Notes: generated from the sequence alone by a model not told the origin. A DNA stretch of 64,000 nt from Anas platyrhynchos (GCF_047663525.1 NC_092613.1:8829501-8893500), one strand, 5' to 3'; positions 18,501 through 33,315 are shown, counted from the first letter of the stretch. Numbers and translations: made by a program.

Positions 18501-19613
18501 TACTAGGAGGCAGCATTCACAAGTGTCAGGAGGTACAAATTCAGCAGAATGTGCCCGTTTTCTAAGCTCCAGTCATTATGTGGAATCACAATTCAAGCAC
18601 TGCTTTATAAAACTGGTCCTGGCCACTGTTGAGAAACCTTTCATCGTGATAGCTAGGTGCCCACTGATTTGGTACAGACGTGCCAGTGACAACACACGCC
18701 TCTGAATTGCTCCTTACCTCTGGGCCACTCCGATGGAAGATCCCCAGCGAGCTGAGGGCTCTTGCTGTAATCCAGCCACAAAAATCACAAGACTTAACAC
18801 CAAGCAGCTTTTGGACAGTGACAGGCACTTTGATAACAACCTGCCACTCAGCCTGGATCACTCAAGCCTCTTCCAGCTCCTGCCAGGGGGGTTCAAAACG
18901 TAGGCACAGATGATTTTGGCACTAATTGTAGTGTACGCTGCCAGACCTGACAGGAGAGGCAGCATCACTTTCCCCTCTTGGTGCCTTGCTACTTATTTAG
19001 ATCTGTCACGTCTCCTCCTGCGCCGTAAGGGCTAGCAGGAGCTACCAGGTGAATCCACGCCTGACATTTTCCAAAGCCCAAGGGAAAGCAGGGCAGTTAT
19101 CCCCCTGCTCTGTCCCTAATAAGTTTGATCTTACAGTCTCTGCGCTCTCCTGAGCCTCCCTGCAGAGATCAAAGTCAGCTATGTTTGGGTGTGCAAGCAC
19201 ATACACGCATGGAGAAGACACGTTAATTATGGCCTGGAAATCTCTCTGCTAGAAAAAGAACTCCTTCCCTCTTGGTCGTTTCCCTCACCTCTCCCCCACA
19301 GAATTTCACGCTGGCCTGATTTACTCCCTGAAACCAGCTTTGGATTGCAAATGGCCTAGGGACAAGAGACACGAACCAAGTATTTCTTGGCTGGAAGATG
19401 TGCACTTTGAAGAGCAGACACTCAGCACTAGCACAGGCTCTGGTGCCACAGCACGGAGCCAGGGACTTGTTTCTTAAGCTTCACTTTCCCTGTTTGCTGA
19501 GCTGTCAGGTCAGCGGTCACTGCAAAGGGGATGGTAGAAAGGGAGGTATTTAGGCAAAAATGACTGTTTTATTTGGTTGCTACCCTCATACACACTGCTG
19601 ATGTGCTTGGAGG

Positions 19614-19632
19614 AAAAAATAAATAAATAAAA
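19614..19632. repeat. AAAT-type microsatellite
   Basis: AAAAAATAAATAAATAAAAAT run, simple repeat. Confidence 0.75.
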
Positions 19633-21421
19633 ATGAGGAAACTTATCTTCATTTTGCTGGCCCAGGCTGACACCGAGTACACACTCATCTCTTCTGCTCC
19701 CAGAAGGGAGGCTGCTGTTTGCAAGATGCGGCTTCCAAAGGGGTGTAACAAAGGCGGTGGGAGGGAAAGTGTAAAGTACAGGCTCAGCCTGGTGCATCTT
19801 TCTATCAGAAGCCTGCAAGGCCTGCGCACACCTCCACAAACTGACCCCAGGTGCTGAACCAGCTGGAACGCGCTCAGGGGAAAGAGGTGTATCCACAGAG
19901 CTGACAAGGAGGGGAGGCTGGCAGCAAGGGAGCACATCTGGGCCACCCCGAAGGTGGGTCTGTTGCTGTGCCGGAGCAGCCCGCAGGTCCCTCCAGCTCA
20001 GATAGGGCCCTCTTGGCCAGCTCATCAGGAGGCAGCTGCGTTTGTTCCTGCAGTCTGGGAATATCCCAGTACCTCACCGACAGCAACCCTTTGCTTCCAA
20101 AGCACTAGGAACAGTCTGGGGATATTTTTGTGAGCCAGACAGGAGCACCTCCGCCTCCCCCAGTATCTTCCAAATTCCTTTGTAAAGCAGATAATCTGAT
20201 TCCTTCCTCTTCCCATTTTTAAAAATAAAGCATTATTTTTTCACATTAAACAGCGTGTGTTTTATGTCTGCCAAACTGTTTTTATTTTTTCCCTGCCATT
20301 ACAGTTTTGCTGGTGTAAATTGCTGCTGATCTCTTGCCCCAAAATACCCCTTTGTCAGCCCCTGCAGACACCCAACGGTGCCGTGATCCCTGGTGTTGAT
20401 GCACACCCAAGGTGACAGTCTCCTATTGCTGAGGCCACATCACTTGATAATCTGCTGAAGTTACTACTGGAAAAGCATCCTGCTAAGATCACCACAAGCA
20501 CAAATTATGCCCTGCACATCAAAGGTCTTCTCCAGCTGATAAAATCCTACAGCCAGAGCAGGACAGCTGCTCGTCCATCTAACCAACGTGGTCCCTCCAG
20601 CACGAGGCTGGAGCACACAAGTAAGCAGGGGTGGGGGCGTGGGGGGTGTTAGTGCTGCAAATGCATGCACGTGCACGTTCCGTGGCGAGCCGGGGGTCTT
20701 CCAGCTCCGGGTCTCAGCACAATAACTGTCATCACCCACGGAATAAGAGACGCTGGCATTATGCTCGACAAATTTGCATTCAGAGTGATAACGGAAAATC
20801 CAACTGAATTTATAACTTCATCCAAATCTTAAGGCCGAGAGGTTCCTCAGCAAAGCACTGAGTATTTAATTCTCTGCTAATAGAGTGAAATAGAGATAGC
20901 AGAGAAAACGCAGGAGCTCACTATCAATGGAAACAGAGAAAGGGACACTGATATTTTAAGGCATCCACCTTTAGGTTATAAGCTGCTTATCTCAGACTGC
21001 TACATATGTGGTCTCCTTGGGAACAGAGTCAGACAATAAATCAGATGTGCCAACAACATTTATCAGAAGCTCCAACTAGCCAAAAACATCAGCTCTCCTA
21101 AGAATGCCAAATCAGTTTTGCAAGATGCGCGGCCAAGCCTGGAGTCACTCTTGAGGCATGCGGCAGGGGTAAGAAATGCTGCTGTTAAGCTCAAAAGAAA
21201 TGTTGCTTACATTACTGTTCCTTATTGCTGAGACCTCCTGGAGCCACAAGCTGCATCAGAAGCTTCAAAGAAAGGTAAAAAGACAAAAATCAGGCTGACA
21301 TTATGTAGGCATGGCTAACACACAGGCAGGACAATGAGAAACACAGAAACAACCCAATCCACTCTTTTCACAGTTCGAAGCATGCAAGAGATTATTCATG
21401 TCTTATTCCAAAAAGGAGGGG

Positions 21422-21441
21422 AAAAAAAAAAAAAAAAAAAA
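21422..21441. repeat. poly-A tract
   Basis: Twenty consecutive A. No SINE body recognised upstream. Confidence 0.9.
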
Positions 21442-22478
21442 GCACCAGTATAGAGATAGAAAATGATAGGAATAAAAACAGCTTGAGAAAAATCAGCAAG
21501 ATAACAGTATGAATATTCTCTGCTGCCAGACACAAGCAAAAAAATCCAGACATTTCATATGTGCAAAAACAAAACAATCTCAACCAAATCTCTCTGTGAA
21601 AAATGGTGAAAATTTCCCGACCAGTTCCAAAATGCCTCGCTGCTTATGTGTAACCAAAAGAATGTCATGGCAGGCATTCCTGGGGCACAGGCCTCCGTCT
21701 CATTTGCAAGGGATTTGGCCTGGGATTGACAAGTGCAAAAGAAACGGCAGCAGCTCTGCTTGGCAAGTCTTACTCATCCCGAAAGCCTGACCTCCAGGGG
21801 CATCAGACATACTTTGGCGGGCACACGATCTGATAACTGACCCACAGCCTGGGAGCAAATGTCTCTGGCAAGCGTCAGGGCATCGGGATGAACACAACGC
21901 CAGCATCTGCTCCGTGCACAGCTTCACCTGTGGCCACAGAAGAGGAAGAAGTGGCCACCCCTCCCCTTAAGGGTTGTGAAGTGACTTGAGCAACGTAGGG
22001 CTTCTGAAAAAAGCAGCTTACACCTGGTCTGGCCACAGGCTGGCAGCTCCCTGACCTCCTCCACGGTGCAGACGTGGTACCCGCTCCCCTGGCGGTCGCA
22101 GCCCCTTGTTTCGGAGCGTACCCGAGCACAACCACAGTGCTCAGACAAAAAAAAAAAAAGATGAGAAGGAACAGCACGGCTACTTGAACTGCAGCACCAC
22201 CAGGCTCTGACCTTGTCCGTGCAAGGCGTGGTGCTAATAAGGGAGAACATTACATGTGCCCTGACCCCGGCACTTCCAGGGGCTGCAAAAGCAATTCCCC
22301 AAATCCAGCACCCAACGCGGCCACGTCTGCACGGGGAGCAGCAGGCCACGGGGTAATTCCCACAGAGCTTGTAACAGAAACCAGAGGTGCCTCCAGGGCA
22401 GCACCGGAGCTGGAAAGGCTTTTCCCTGCCTGGCAGCAGCGCGATCAGCCGGCTTCAGCCCAATTCCACGTCCCTCCT

Positions 22479-22522
22479 GCTTCTGGCACGCTTCTGGCAC
22501 ACTTTGGGCACGCTTCTGGCAC
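22479..22522. repeat. Short tandem GCTTCTGGCAC repeat
   Basis: Three exact copies of GCTTCTGGCAC, two directly adjacent and the third after an 11-base partly similar spacer. A small minisatellite in a GC-rich block. Confidence 0.75.
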
Positions 22523-25500
22523 ACCAGGCTCCGTCACAGAGGCACCCACCAGCAGCACGGCAGCTCCTGAACCCCCGGCCCCCAGCACCCCGGGGCACCC
22601 CCGGGCCCTCCTGGGGCACCCCCCGACCCCCCCCCCAGGCACCCCAGGGCTCCCCCAGCACCCCCTGGCCCCGGGCACGGTGCCTGGCGCCCTCTGCCGG
22701 AGCGCAGCCGCGCGTGGGGAAAAAACCTCCACATTTTTCAAAGTCCAGTAATTGGCAGTGGGGTACAGAAGGAAGGGGGAGTGCTCAGCATCTCTTTTCT
22801 CCTAATGGAGACAACAGGAAAAATAAAAATAATAATAATAAAAAAATCCATCTCTCACCTTTCTGGGGGCCGCAGCAGCCCAAGTAGCTGCCACGGCGCT
22901 GCAGCACAAAACCCTTGGAGCCACACTGTGCCTGCCTCGGTGGCCTCCCGAAGCCTCACCGTGCCTGATTCCCATGACCGGCCCCCAAAAAGTGCCCCGG
23001 AGCTGCAGCTGCATGGACAGCACAGCACAGAGCCAGGCAGCCCCCTTTTCCACTAGAGGACAGTGCCACACTGGAAAGCACAGGCTGTGGCCCTTGCGAC
23101 ACGCCGCCAGCACTGCCCGCTTCCCAAAGCAGCCTCTCTGAGTCACATCTGATAACGCTGGCTCGCAGTAGAGCAGAGGACAGGCAGTAAACCTGCAGCC
23201 AGGGGCAGACCGAAGGGAAGGACAGGACGTCCCGTCCAGCTGCTGCACAGCCTCGTGCGCTGCCCCTGCACAACGACACCCCACAGCCGCGCAGGAGAGG
23301 CTTTCTGATCTGCTTTATGCTCCTCGTCTGTTGGATTTGTCTTCCTCTGCCACCTTCTACACTGCATTATGCTGGGGAAGAGATCTTGGCTTGAAATCTC
23401 TGCTCATCCCACTGGTGGCTGAATGGCACTAGATTGGTTTCCATTCACTTTGCTTTCATTCTGGCCCCACGAAGGCAGCCAAGCCCTGGATAGAAGGTTG
23501 CTGTACCGACTGCTTTCAAGTGGGTGTTTTTCTGCCATTAGCCACTGTTTTTACTATGAGATGAGGCAGAGATATGGACTGATCAGGCAGGCATACTTCA
23601 ATGGCATTTCTGCACAAAACACAGATCCAGTATCTGACCATGCCAGGAAGGATGGAGGGGAGAGCAGAGCTTTCGAGAAAACCAGCAGTCTGCTTTAGGC
23701 AGGCAGTCTAATTCACAATCTGCATCTTTCCCTTTCTTCTTCTGATGTCTTTCTCCATTAGCAAAGTAAGAAATGAGGGGAAGAATAAAGTCAGTCAAGT
23801 TTCAGAAATGGTTCATTTGATGCCTTTGCTGACATTTTCCTCTGGTTAGTTTTAATTTGACTTTACAAACCTTTTTGCAGCTGTGTTTTGCCTTTTGGTG
23901 AGGGGCAGATTTTCCACAGCCACAACCAGCTTCGGATCCCGTAACTGCCATTACCACTGGCCAAACCAAGGTCATCCCAGGAGAAAATGATCACTGCGAC
24001 TTGGCTGCCCTTTGGCAACCCCTTTCTCCGGGAACCTGTGCTGAAGTTCAGTGCATATTTCCTGCTCTGTTTTCCCTCAGAAGTGTTATCAAGTGACCAG
24101 TGGGTAATGGAGTGCCATTTAAATCCAATTAAATACCTCCTCACCCACTCGAGACTGCCAGGGAAAAAAAAGAGAAAACAGCTACTGAGGTGTCACCCAG
24201 AGGGAAGGCCTTTAGCAGCAGTAGAGATGGGTGTTGGGATTTAAGAACATCCAACAAACGGCATTCACAACAAGCAGGATTGTGGAGCTCATTCACTTTA
24301 TTTTCCCCCGTTAACAACCAGTCTGCCTGAAGTGAAACAGCTAAACAAATGAGGTGAGGAATGAGATTTTCAGAGGAGGCAGAGTTGGGTTCTGATCATT
24401 AACACTTTTGTAGCTTTTACACATTTCCCAGTGCTGTCACTGGGTTTCTCTCTGCGGTGATAAACGCTGCCACCGCCTTGTTTTTAAGCTGAAGTCCAAG
24501 ACAAAACAACAATAAAATCCCACGTTTAATCTAACACGGCCTCCCAGAAGCATACACTTTGTTGGAACTTATTAACCAGCTCCCCGCTTGTTCCCTGCAT
24601 AATCAGTTTGTACTTCAAAGTCTCCTCTAGCAGACAGAGCTAAATGATGGTGTTAAATTCACTCATGTATAAAATTAATTAGTTTTGGGGCAGGACAGTG
24701 GGTATTGGTTGTCAGAAGTTGAGATATTAGCTGAATGGGGTTGCCCAGGGCTCTGGGGACCTTTGTAACTTCCCAAGCAATACCTCGCTCCTGAGCGAGG
24801 CCTTTCAAGTGGGGTGGATGAGAAGAGCAGCGGCTCCCTGCAGCGCATTGTTCAGCAGCAGGAGAATTATCCCTCAGCTGAGCAAGAGGCAGAATGCTTG
24901 CTCCCACACTTACAGAAATACGCACTTGCAAGACCAAGATGTAGGCCAGTTACTGGTTACTGCCACAGAAGTCACCCAGCGTTATAAATCCCCTCCCAGA
25001 CTGCGGCACCGCTCTCTGTGCGGGGCAGCCGAGGCACCCAGCGGGATGCCTGAGGCCAGGTTCCCCACGAGGCTGTTGGCCAAGCGTGGGGTTCGGTGAG
25101 GCAGAGACCCCAGGCTGGCTGCAGTGAGGAGCCGGGCATTTTGTTACCTGCAAATCACCCAAGAGAGAAAAAAAAAATCCTGTCTGATCCCCTGCGCAGG
25201 CAGTGGGCACAGGTCACATCAGGGAGCAGTACCTTTCCCCCGTCTCTCTGTTTATTTCTAGAATAAAGCTTTCCCAATTACCTTTAGGACTTAAAAACTC
25301 ATCTAATTATTTTCAAGTCTCACCATTAAATCTACCAGTTCGGGGGACCCTGGACCCACAAAGCATGGGGGCAGGTCCAAGCCCCCGTGCCTTGTTTGGC
25401 TCTACACAAGGGGCTTAGCAGCAATTGTCACATTTCACCTGAACCCAACAGGTAGCTGTAAATCCACCCCCTCCCTGAGGCTGGGCTTGCTCTCACCTCT

Positions 25501-27719
25501 GTGTGACAGGCGAGATGCTTTGCTAAGCCTCGGGTGGAACCTGATGAACTGAGATGAATGACGTGCAAGGAAAGCCAGCGGTTCTCTGGGTTATGGACCT
25601 AGACTGTGACAGCCCCAAACTCCTGCCACACTCTGCAGAGAGCTCTCTTTGGTGCTTGACAGCAGGGCAAAAGGTCCTTAGACATAGCCAGGTTAAAACT
25701 ATCTGCAAAATGTAAGCAAATGCAGGGCTTTGAGAATGGGCAGAACCATGCACATGAACCCCCATCTAATTTGGAAGCACCAGGACCGTGATCAGAGCAT
25801 GCTGCCTCTCCGTTTTGTTTCATCAAACAAAACCCTGTAAAACCTCAGGCAACCAAAGCCTGAAAAATGAAACACCTGTCCTTGCCACATTCATCCCGTC
25901 CTTTGATTCCCCACATTCACACGCGTCTGCAGGTGATGGGGAAAGCTCCGGTGTGTGAGCTCCCCTGAAGAGGGCACAGCCCAGACACAGCTTTGGTTGC
26001 TGCTACAGCCACATCCATATTCCCGTGCCCATACAGAAGCCGTAAAGAAAAATTGCCCCTCGATGCTTGACCTGCATGTTAATTTGGTGCCTTTTCTAGA
26101 CGACAGCAGCTCAGTGAGACAGGGAGATAACGTAGAGGCCAGTGAAGAAATCCATCGATTTCAGTCTGTGGTTTCCCCACCAGCAGGCTCTCACTACAGG
26201 CTGTGATGTGCTTGCATGATGAAGTGATAATCCATTACAGCCAAGAATACTGGTCCGCAGATCATCTGAATTATAAGTGATAAAACTATGCATTTGGCAG
26301 GTTCCAGAATGTCATTATTGTGAAACATGGGGCAACATTTCCCATTTACAGCAGCGCTAAGTACATCCTCATGGCCTTTCAAATCTGTTGTGCAAATGCA
26401 TATGAAAATAGCTTTTAGGAGATGCCTTGGCAATTAGCACCGTACATGCAGGGAAGAGTCAGCGACAAAGAGATTGCCTGGTAATGCTAAATGGTGTTCT
26501 TCAGAGACACGCAGACCAGACTGCCGCAGACTAATCCAACCTTCAGCTGAAATATTCCCTTGGATCTAGGATCTGCATGAAAAATACGAGTTATGCTGCT
26601 GACACAGCTTTTGCCTTAGCGTGCCACTATCAGGCACTTCAGGACACCAGGTTGGGGACGGTGTCCATGGGCTCTTCAGATCCACTCTGGCTAGGGCAGC
26701 AGGACCCCAGGGCTCGGCACCCCGTGCTGCAGCTGCTGCTCCGTGCAGAATACATCCCGCAGCACACGCCAGCACTGAGCCGTGGTCCACTGGGCAGCTC
26801 CGTGAGCACCTTGGTGGAGCTGTGATTGCTGCAGGACATGGCCCTGAACGCAGGACACAGGGGGACACGGCTGCCTTGCCTGCCAGGTCCCGAGGCTGCT
26901 GCTGGTATCAGCCCTTTGCTGCCCACCGTGACCCCGGCCGCCCCGCAGGCAGGCGGTACGTTCTGTGCAGCCACTGTACTTTGTCACCTTCTCCTCACAC
27001 ACCCCACGCTGGGAGAGGATTAAGCAGCATTAACTGCCTGCCCGAGGCTCCTGTCCTGCTGCTCTGCCTGCCAGGGACCGAGAGCGGTCCAGGATTAGCT
27101 GCTCTTGTGCTGGCCAAAGGACAAGGAGGTGCTGGCTGCGTGCTAGCCAAGGGAAGGACTCCCCAGTTTTGTGTGAGCCCTCGTTGGCTGCTGCCCTCTT
27201 CTAAACGAGATGTGGCAGTGGTGCCAGCAGCCCCCAGCCTCGGGTAGATGGGTCCAGCTGGGGGAAGGACCCCCCAAAGGGGAGTCACGGCTCCCAAACC
27301 CACTGCAGATGTCAGGCCAAAGCTGAATCCCCCTGTTTGTGCCAGGAAAGGCTGCTCCCCTGGGCCCCCGAGATCTCAAGGTCCACTTTGCTTTTTTGTT
27401 TTGCCTTCATGCCTGGGTCTCCAGCCCAGCAGGTCCTGGGACAGCAGGGACACCCAAAGCACGGTGACAAAACGCAGATGCCGGAGAACCCAGACCTGCA
27501 GCAAGAAGCTGCCAAACAAAGCCATTGCTCCCATGCTGTACCTCCATCAACACCACGAGCATCCTCTGCCCACAGCCGTTTAATTAGGAGAACCAGACAG
27601 TATATTTAGAGCACAGCTTTCTGCTTCATTTGCAGGAACCGTAGTGCAGGGAGGAGGCAGACCATTAGGGCTATGTTTCCTAGGAGATTTTCACACACTA
27701 AGATGGGAGAGAGAGAGGG

Positions 27720-27720
<1 letters not shown>

Positions 27721-27750
<30 letters not shown>
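27721..27750. repeat. poly-A tract
   Basis: A run of about 30 bases with one G interruption. Confidence 0.9.
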
Positions 27751-29795
27751 GACATTTAATGCAGGTTGAAAGTAGAAATTCCACGGGCACTTCTGATCTT
27801 TTAAGCATGCTGAGCAGAACTACTAGTGCAACTACAGCAGAGCACTTTAATTGGGCTTATTTTGTCCTGTTCTCCGTGTCACACACACAAAAAGACAGCA
27901 AGGAAAGGAGAGCACACTGCTCAAACAGCTGAAGAGATGCAGTGTGCCCAGCGGCAGTTCTAGTGGCCAAATCCTCACCGTGAGCTTCTCTCTCAGCACC
28001 CTAAAGTCCCATACCTGGGCAATCCAAGAGCATTTGGGTAATTATGTGAAGCGATTGTAGGTAAGTACACCCAGTATTGCCCATTTTAACTGAACGAAAT
28101 GGGCTAACATCAGGACCTCGGGTCACTTTAACAAGAAGTGGTCTCACAGGGGTAGCTGCATAATCCCAAACAGATTTCCCCAACGTGTTGGCATAACCTG
28201 GGCCTGACTATCAAATAGGCAAGAACAACCTTTAATCACGGAGCCTTGAACTTTGCTTTGGCAGGGGGAGTGCAGATCACTGCAGACATCCTTCCTATTA
28301 TTCATCATCTTCTAATATATTGTCCTGAAACAGAAACAGCTGCTCCTCTCCTTTCATCATCCTGATTGATGCCTCTCTTACCTGGAATGCAATGGGTTCG
28401 GAATAGCTGCAGTGCTTTCATCAGGCAAGAAGGGGAACAAGTAGACAAAGCAGATGGGAGGTCATGGAAAGGTCCTTGGTCACTTCTCCTTTCACGGAAT
28501 TGAGCACATCTTAAAGCCTCTGCTCTTCTTTGTCTGAGAGAGGAGGACGAGAGGAACAGTTCCCCTCCCATGACAGGGCACAGGCTGGCTCCTGCACCCT
28601 CCTGCACCACTGATTTCAGCCCTGGCATGAGCTGCCTGCAGGACCCACATGGACTCGTCCCCATGCAGCCAGATCAGGACCGGAGCCTGGTGTTACCCGT
28701 GCCACTGGTGCAAATATCCTAGCAAGGTTTCTATTTAAAATAACATATATCATCTTTACGGGCTGTAGGGTCTGAAAATCACATGCACAGATCAGACCTC
28801 CACTGATAAGGCAAAATTCAGGACCTGAAGAAAGTCCCTGTCCCCAGCCAAAGGGGGACTTCCAACCCGCTGACTGTCCTGGTGCTGCCCCCTGCATCCC
28901 TCCAGAGCTGGCCAGGCACGGATTTTCCCTCCAGCAGCCTCAGGAGGACAAGAACAAGCCATTTGTTTCCAGCCTTGAAATGTAATTTTATTTTATTTTG
29001 TTTTCCTATTATTGATTTTAAGGTTGTAAACGCGCTGGCTGTGTCTGTTTTTTAAATGCTAATGATGATAACAGCAAAAGGAGATGAGGGAGCAGGGAAG
29101 GAAACTGAAGCATTTCACAGCTACCAAAGCCTTTTAACATCCCTGGCTCTACAAGGGAACCAACAGGGAGAATGCAAAGATGATAAACAAGTAATTTGCT
29201 ATCTTGAAGATGCCCGTAGCTTCAATTTTTCCTCTGGCAGTTGCCTCTACTTAAGCAGCCTGTTTCCACACATATGGGTCAAATTAAAAGACACGGCAAA
29301 ACAACCAGGAAAAAAGTAAACTGTAATAGAGCTATCAGCTGCTATAACCCCCCCAGGGCTGGTTTTATTTTATCCAGCAGAAATCCCCTGGTGCTATTCA
29401 CAAGCCCGTGAGGCATTTCAGGATCACCCCTCAGCCCTTGCTCTGGCACCAACGAAAGGTAAGAAATCAATTTCAGCTGAAAGCGGCGCGGTTTTGCCCT
29501 TCCAGAGCTCCCATCCTTCCCTCTTACCACCAGCATCACCACCTGTCCTGCAAGCTCAAAGCTTTCCTCCCACCCCAAAAATGGGGCTAAGCCTGACTCC
29601 AGCTTCTCCATCAGGTGCTGGACGCAGCCGTTCACTGTCCCAGGAGGCACCGAATCCAGGTCACAGCTTGGCAATGTATCCTCCAGGGGCAGTAGGTCAA
29701 CCCCCCAAGTTTATACTCAAGGCAATGTTTTTAAGCACTGGTAATTTAAAGTTTTGTTCCTTAATGCCATATTCTTTTTTTTTTTTTTAGTTAAA

Positions 29796-29856
29796 AATTA
29801 GAAGAAATATTAAAATATATTAAATATTTTAAAATATATTAAATATTTAAAAAATC
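29796..29856. repeat. AT-rich tandem/palindromic repeat
   Basis: The unit AAAATATATTAAATATTT recurs about two to three times and is nearly self-complementary, so it could extrude a cruciform. Otherwise low-complexity. Confidence 0.75.
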
Positions 29857-32800
29857 ACATGGATATTCCATTATAATCCAAACTGCTCATTCTGCCTAGA
29901 AGTTACCCTGCGAGGCTTCTCTTTGGGGTATTTGCCATGCATTTAGCATATTTATTTATGCACCCAGTCACGCTCTCTAATATTAAGCAGGATCACAGGT
30001 TTTAATTAAAAGGAAAAAAAAAATCTGGATGAGGTGAAGGGGGGGAGGAAAAGAGGAGACTGACTGACACATCTGGCTTATAATTACCTTAAAATTACAG
30101 AAGCTCCTGCCTGCAGATCCTGGAGCTGTGTGACAGATAATGTCGCCCAATTATACAGAAGAGATTTTTCTCTCTGGAGGGTGATGGTAGTGGCAGTGTA
30201 AGCTCTGAGTGCCCATTTAGGGCCAATTAAGGGTTTGGGGCATCTCCCATTGCACCAGCATGGGCTGGGCTGTGCCCAATTCAAAACTCGATAACAGTGC
30301 AGTCACACCTGCTGCCCGGGCACTTGTTTGATAAGAAAAGCACCACATGGTCACTTCTCTGAGAGCTGCTCACAAACACCACAGGCAACAAAAATTAAAT
30401 TATATCGTGTTTGCAGTTTCCAGCCTCCCAAGCCCAAGAAAAACAAGGGACGGTCCTATAAGGAGTTAGGGTTTTACAAAGTCCTCAAGTCTTTAGGAAC
30501 AGGAAACCCTCAGCAGTTTATATTTTCAGGAGGTGGAGGGAAATCATTTGAGGCTTAATTTTGACAGATAGCTGGCATTAGAAGCAGCATCAGACACCAG
30601 GAGCCCCTGGCTCTCCTTCCTGGCCCCAGACAGCCTTTCCAAGATGATCCCAAACTGCTGCGCACAGTTACAACACCATGAATTTTATAGCAGTTAGACC
30701 AGCGTGAAATGACCCAGTCTTGTTTTTCCTGACCTGAACGATAGAAGGCATTTAGGTGATTAAATGCTAAAGATGGAAGACAGACCGAGTATGCTTTGTG
30801 CTGTCAGCAGTATGAGTTTAACACCATCATGTACCACAAATAAAAGATTTGTTTAGAAGAGTGAGCCAGATCAGTACTTAAACCCAAGCCAACACATTTT
30901 ATTTATTTATTTTTTAATTTCCCCTATTAATTAGCTACCCACGGATAAAGTAACCAGCCAAACAACTCAGCCACTGTAAAACCTCCATCCCTGGGCCCTG
31001 CAGAAGTGGCCGCAGGCTGGAAAGAAAAGCAGCACGCTACGTGCTGTGCTTCATGGAGCATTGATGCGACCAGCTGCCAAAAATGAGCCATGTAATACGG
31101 TGTTACCTTGACAAACCAAATGCTAAAAGCTTAGGAATTGACTTACACAGTCCCATATCTCGGCGTCACACCCAGGAGGAAGGAGGAAACGCAGACGCTG
31201 TGGCTGCAGCTCTCGGCCCTCCTGGCTCCAGGCACCCTGCGGCAGTGCACCGAGCAGCGGGGTCACCCCAACGCCACACAGGCTCCCTCCCTTCACAGGG
31301 ACACAAACCCTTATCACTCCAAAAGAGCCATCACCAGCCCACAGCAGCAGCAACACCACAACACCTCCAATTGCTGCTCCCAGCAGCTTTGGGAGTGACC
31401 CAAACAAGCTGCAGCTGGGGCTGGTCCCACTGGGGCACAGCTGGGACCACAGCAGGAGCAGGACAGCAACGTGCTGGGTGGGTGATTCCCGGGCTGCTCA
31501 GCTCTTACAGGTGGCTTGGGGCTACTCCGAGCTCACTACGACAGCTGCATGCAGCGGCTGAAGAGCCAGAGGCAGCAGGAGCATGGCCAGGTCCTGGGGC
31601 CCTGGAGGCACGGGGCAGCGCTGGGCTCACGGCCCTGGTGTAAAAGGAAGCGGGTTGCATCACATCACTGCTACCCCTCGACGGAGAAACAGCTCTGGTT
31701 TGGCTGCAACAGCCTGGAAATACTAGCAGCGTGTTGAGAAATGTGCAGGAAACCCGTGAAAGCAAATGGGTTTATTTTTTAATCCATCTGCTTGAGACAG
31801 AGCCTTGCTGGGATAATCTCTCTCTGAAGAAAAGGGATTTCTATCTTCCGAGGATGAAAGATTTTCTCTTCCGTGAATTAGCTTCCCTTTTCTGCAAGCA
31901 TCTCTGCAGAATTATTCTCTGTGCTAAACTTAGGGAAATCTGGAGCAGAAGATCTAACTGGGAGGGAATTGCTCCTGGATTAAACTGGTGGCAGGGAGGG
32001 CCGAGGCTGTCCTAAAATACTTGAAATGCTCCATTCTCCCTGCAGAGCCTGCCCTTCCATCTCTGCCTTCATCTTCACTGTTATTGCTTTGTGGGTTTGT
32101 TTCTTTTTCACTGTCCTCTATTAATCTTCCAGAAAATCAGCTGTCTGATCGCAACTATAGAAAATTGCATTATTCCTGAACTGCCCCCCCCATCACCGCA
32201 GCACCTCGGAGAGGCCCTTTCCTGCGGTGGGTAGTTTATATCCACGGGGTGTCTTATAAGGATGAATGTCTTTTAATTAGGCACAAACTGTGCTCATTTG
32301 TGGTTATTAGAGGTGATCTGCAAATCTTTATTCAGCAAATAATAGCCTCTCACAGGCAACTTAATTGTAATATCACACCCAGTGAGCCAGAGCAGGCTCT
32401 GCGAGCAGCAAGTTGGTGTCAAGCAGATAGCTGCTAGGAAGAAACCTGGCCCAGTGCTGTTCCTTTGTTTGCTGCTTTCTTCCCCCAGTGTAGAAAGGCA
32501 AAAACACTGGAAACAGATGCGTGCCTTTACTTCTTATTAGCACAAATTAATAGCCAGTAGGGGAAAACGAAAGCCCTAATGTTGCAAAAGAAAAGTGAAA
32601 CTGTGCATGTACACAGGTATATTTATGTGTGTGCAATGAAATATTTTGCAATCAGACTGTGTGGGAAGGCACACCGAAGGCTTGAAGTGGGAAGGGGAGA
32701 TGAGAAGAGGCAGGAGGGCAGCTCTCCTGTGCTCTGCTTGGCCCTGGCTGGGCCCGTGCAGACAAGACCCGTGTGCATTTCAGCTATTGCCCTATCTGTA

Positions 32801-33315
32801 TTGTCAATTTATAGTGCATTTGTCTTTTGAACGAGGCTGCTGTGTTTCTCAGCCTTTGTTGCCACTGCTTCAAACTACACCCAACACTTCTCACGAAGCC
32901 TGCAACTGCCCTGCGCTTTGTATCTCACCTCTCCCCTGCAGCTTTTCCTTTTTGATTTTTTTCCATGCTCTGTGCATATGACAGATGGGATAAATGTTCA
33001 CAGAACAAAGCAGAGAGCGCTCTGCAGTCAAGTGGGATCAGGCTCCCCACGTTTGGGGTGGGTTTCTGTCAGACAGAGTAAAACAACAGCATTTAGCTGA
33101 GGACTAGGCAGGCAGACTTGAGCTTTTGTCCTGCCCCAGGGACATTCTGCACCCCCTGCCTACACAGCCCAAAGAAAGGGGCAGGAGGAGGCAGCCTCGG
33201 GATGTGGTTCCAGCGTCTCCATGGACTGTGCTGATGCAGGGAAGGAGGAGAGCAGGAGCAGGTCCCCAGCAGAGCCTGGGGCTGCAGCTCTCAGCCAGGG
33301 CGGGGAGCTCCCGGC

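Larger units (their letters stand above)
13531..33300. other. Intergenic region between FAM72A and AVPR1B, no gene recognised
   Basis: About 20 kb in which no ORF on either strand carries a recognised domain or a chain of phase-compatible exons. Open frames reach about 208 codons around 26.6-27.2 kb, but only where GC is high, and their composition is not protein-like. Simple repeats and a few possible ancient repeat fragments are present. No LTR, LINE body or CR1-type 3-prime end was noticed. Several AT-rich blocks (for example 28980-29080 and 30890-30950) could be regulatory, but sequence alone does not show it. Confidence 0.7.

Noticed and set aside
26621-27247. 208-codon plus-strand frame in the gap before AVPR1B
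   Set aside because: Local GC-rich segment, low-complexity Ala/Pro/Gly/Arg composition, no domain and no exon partner.
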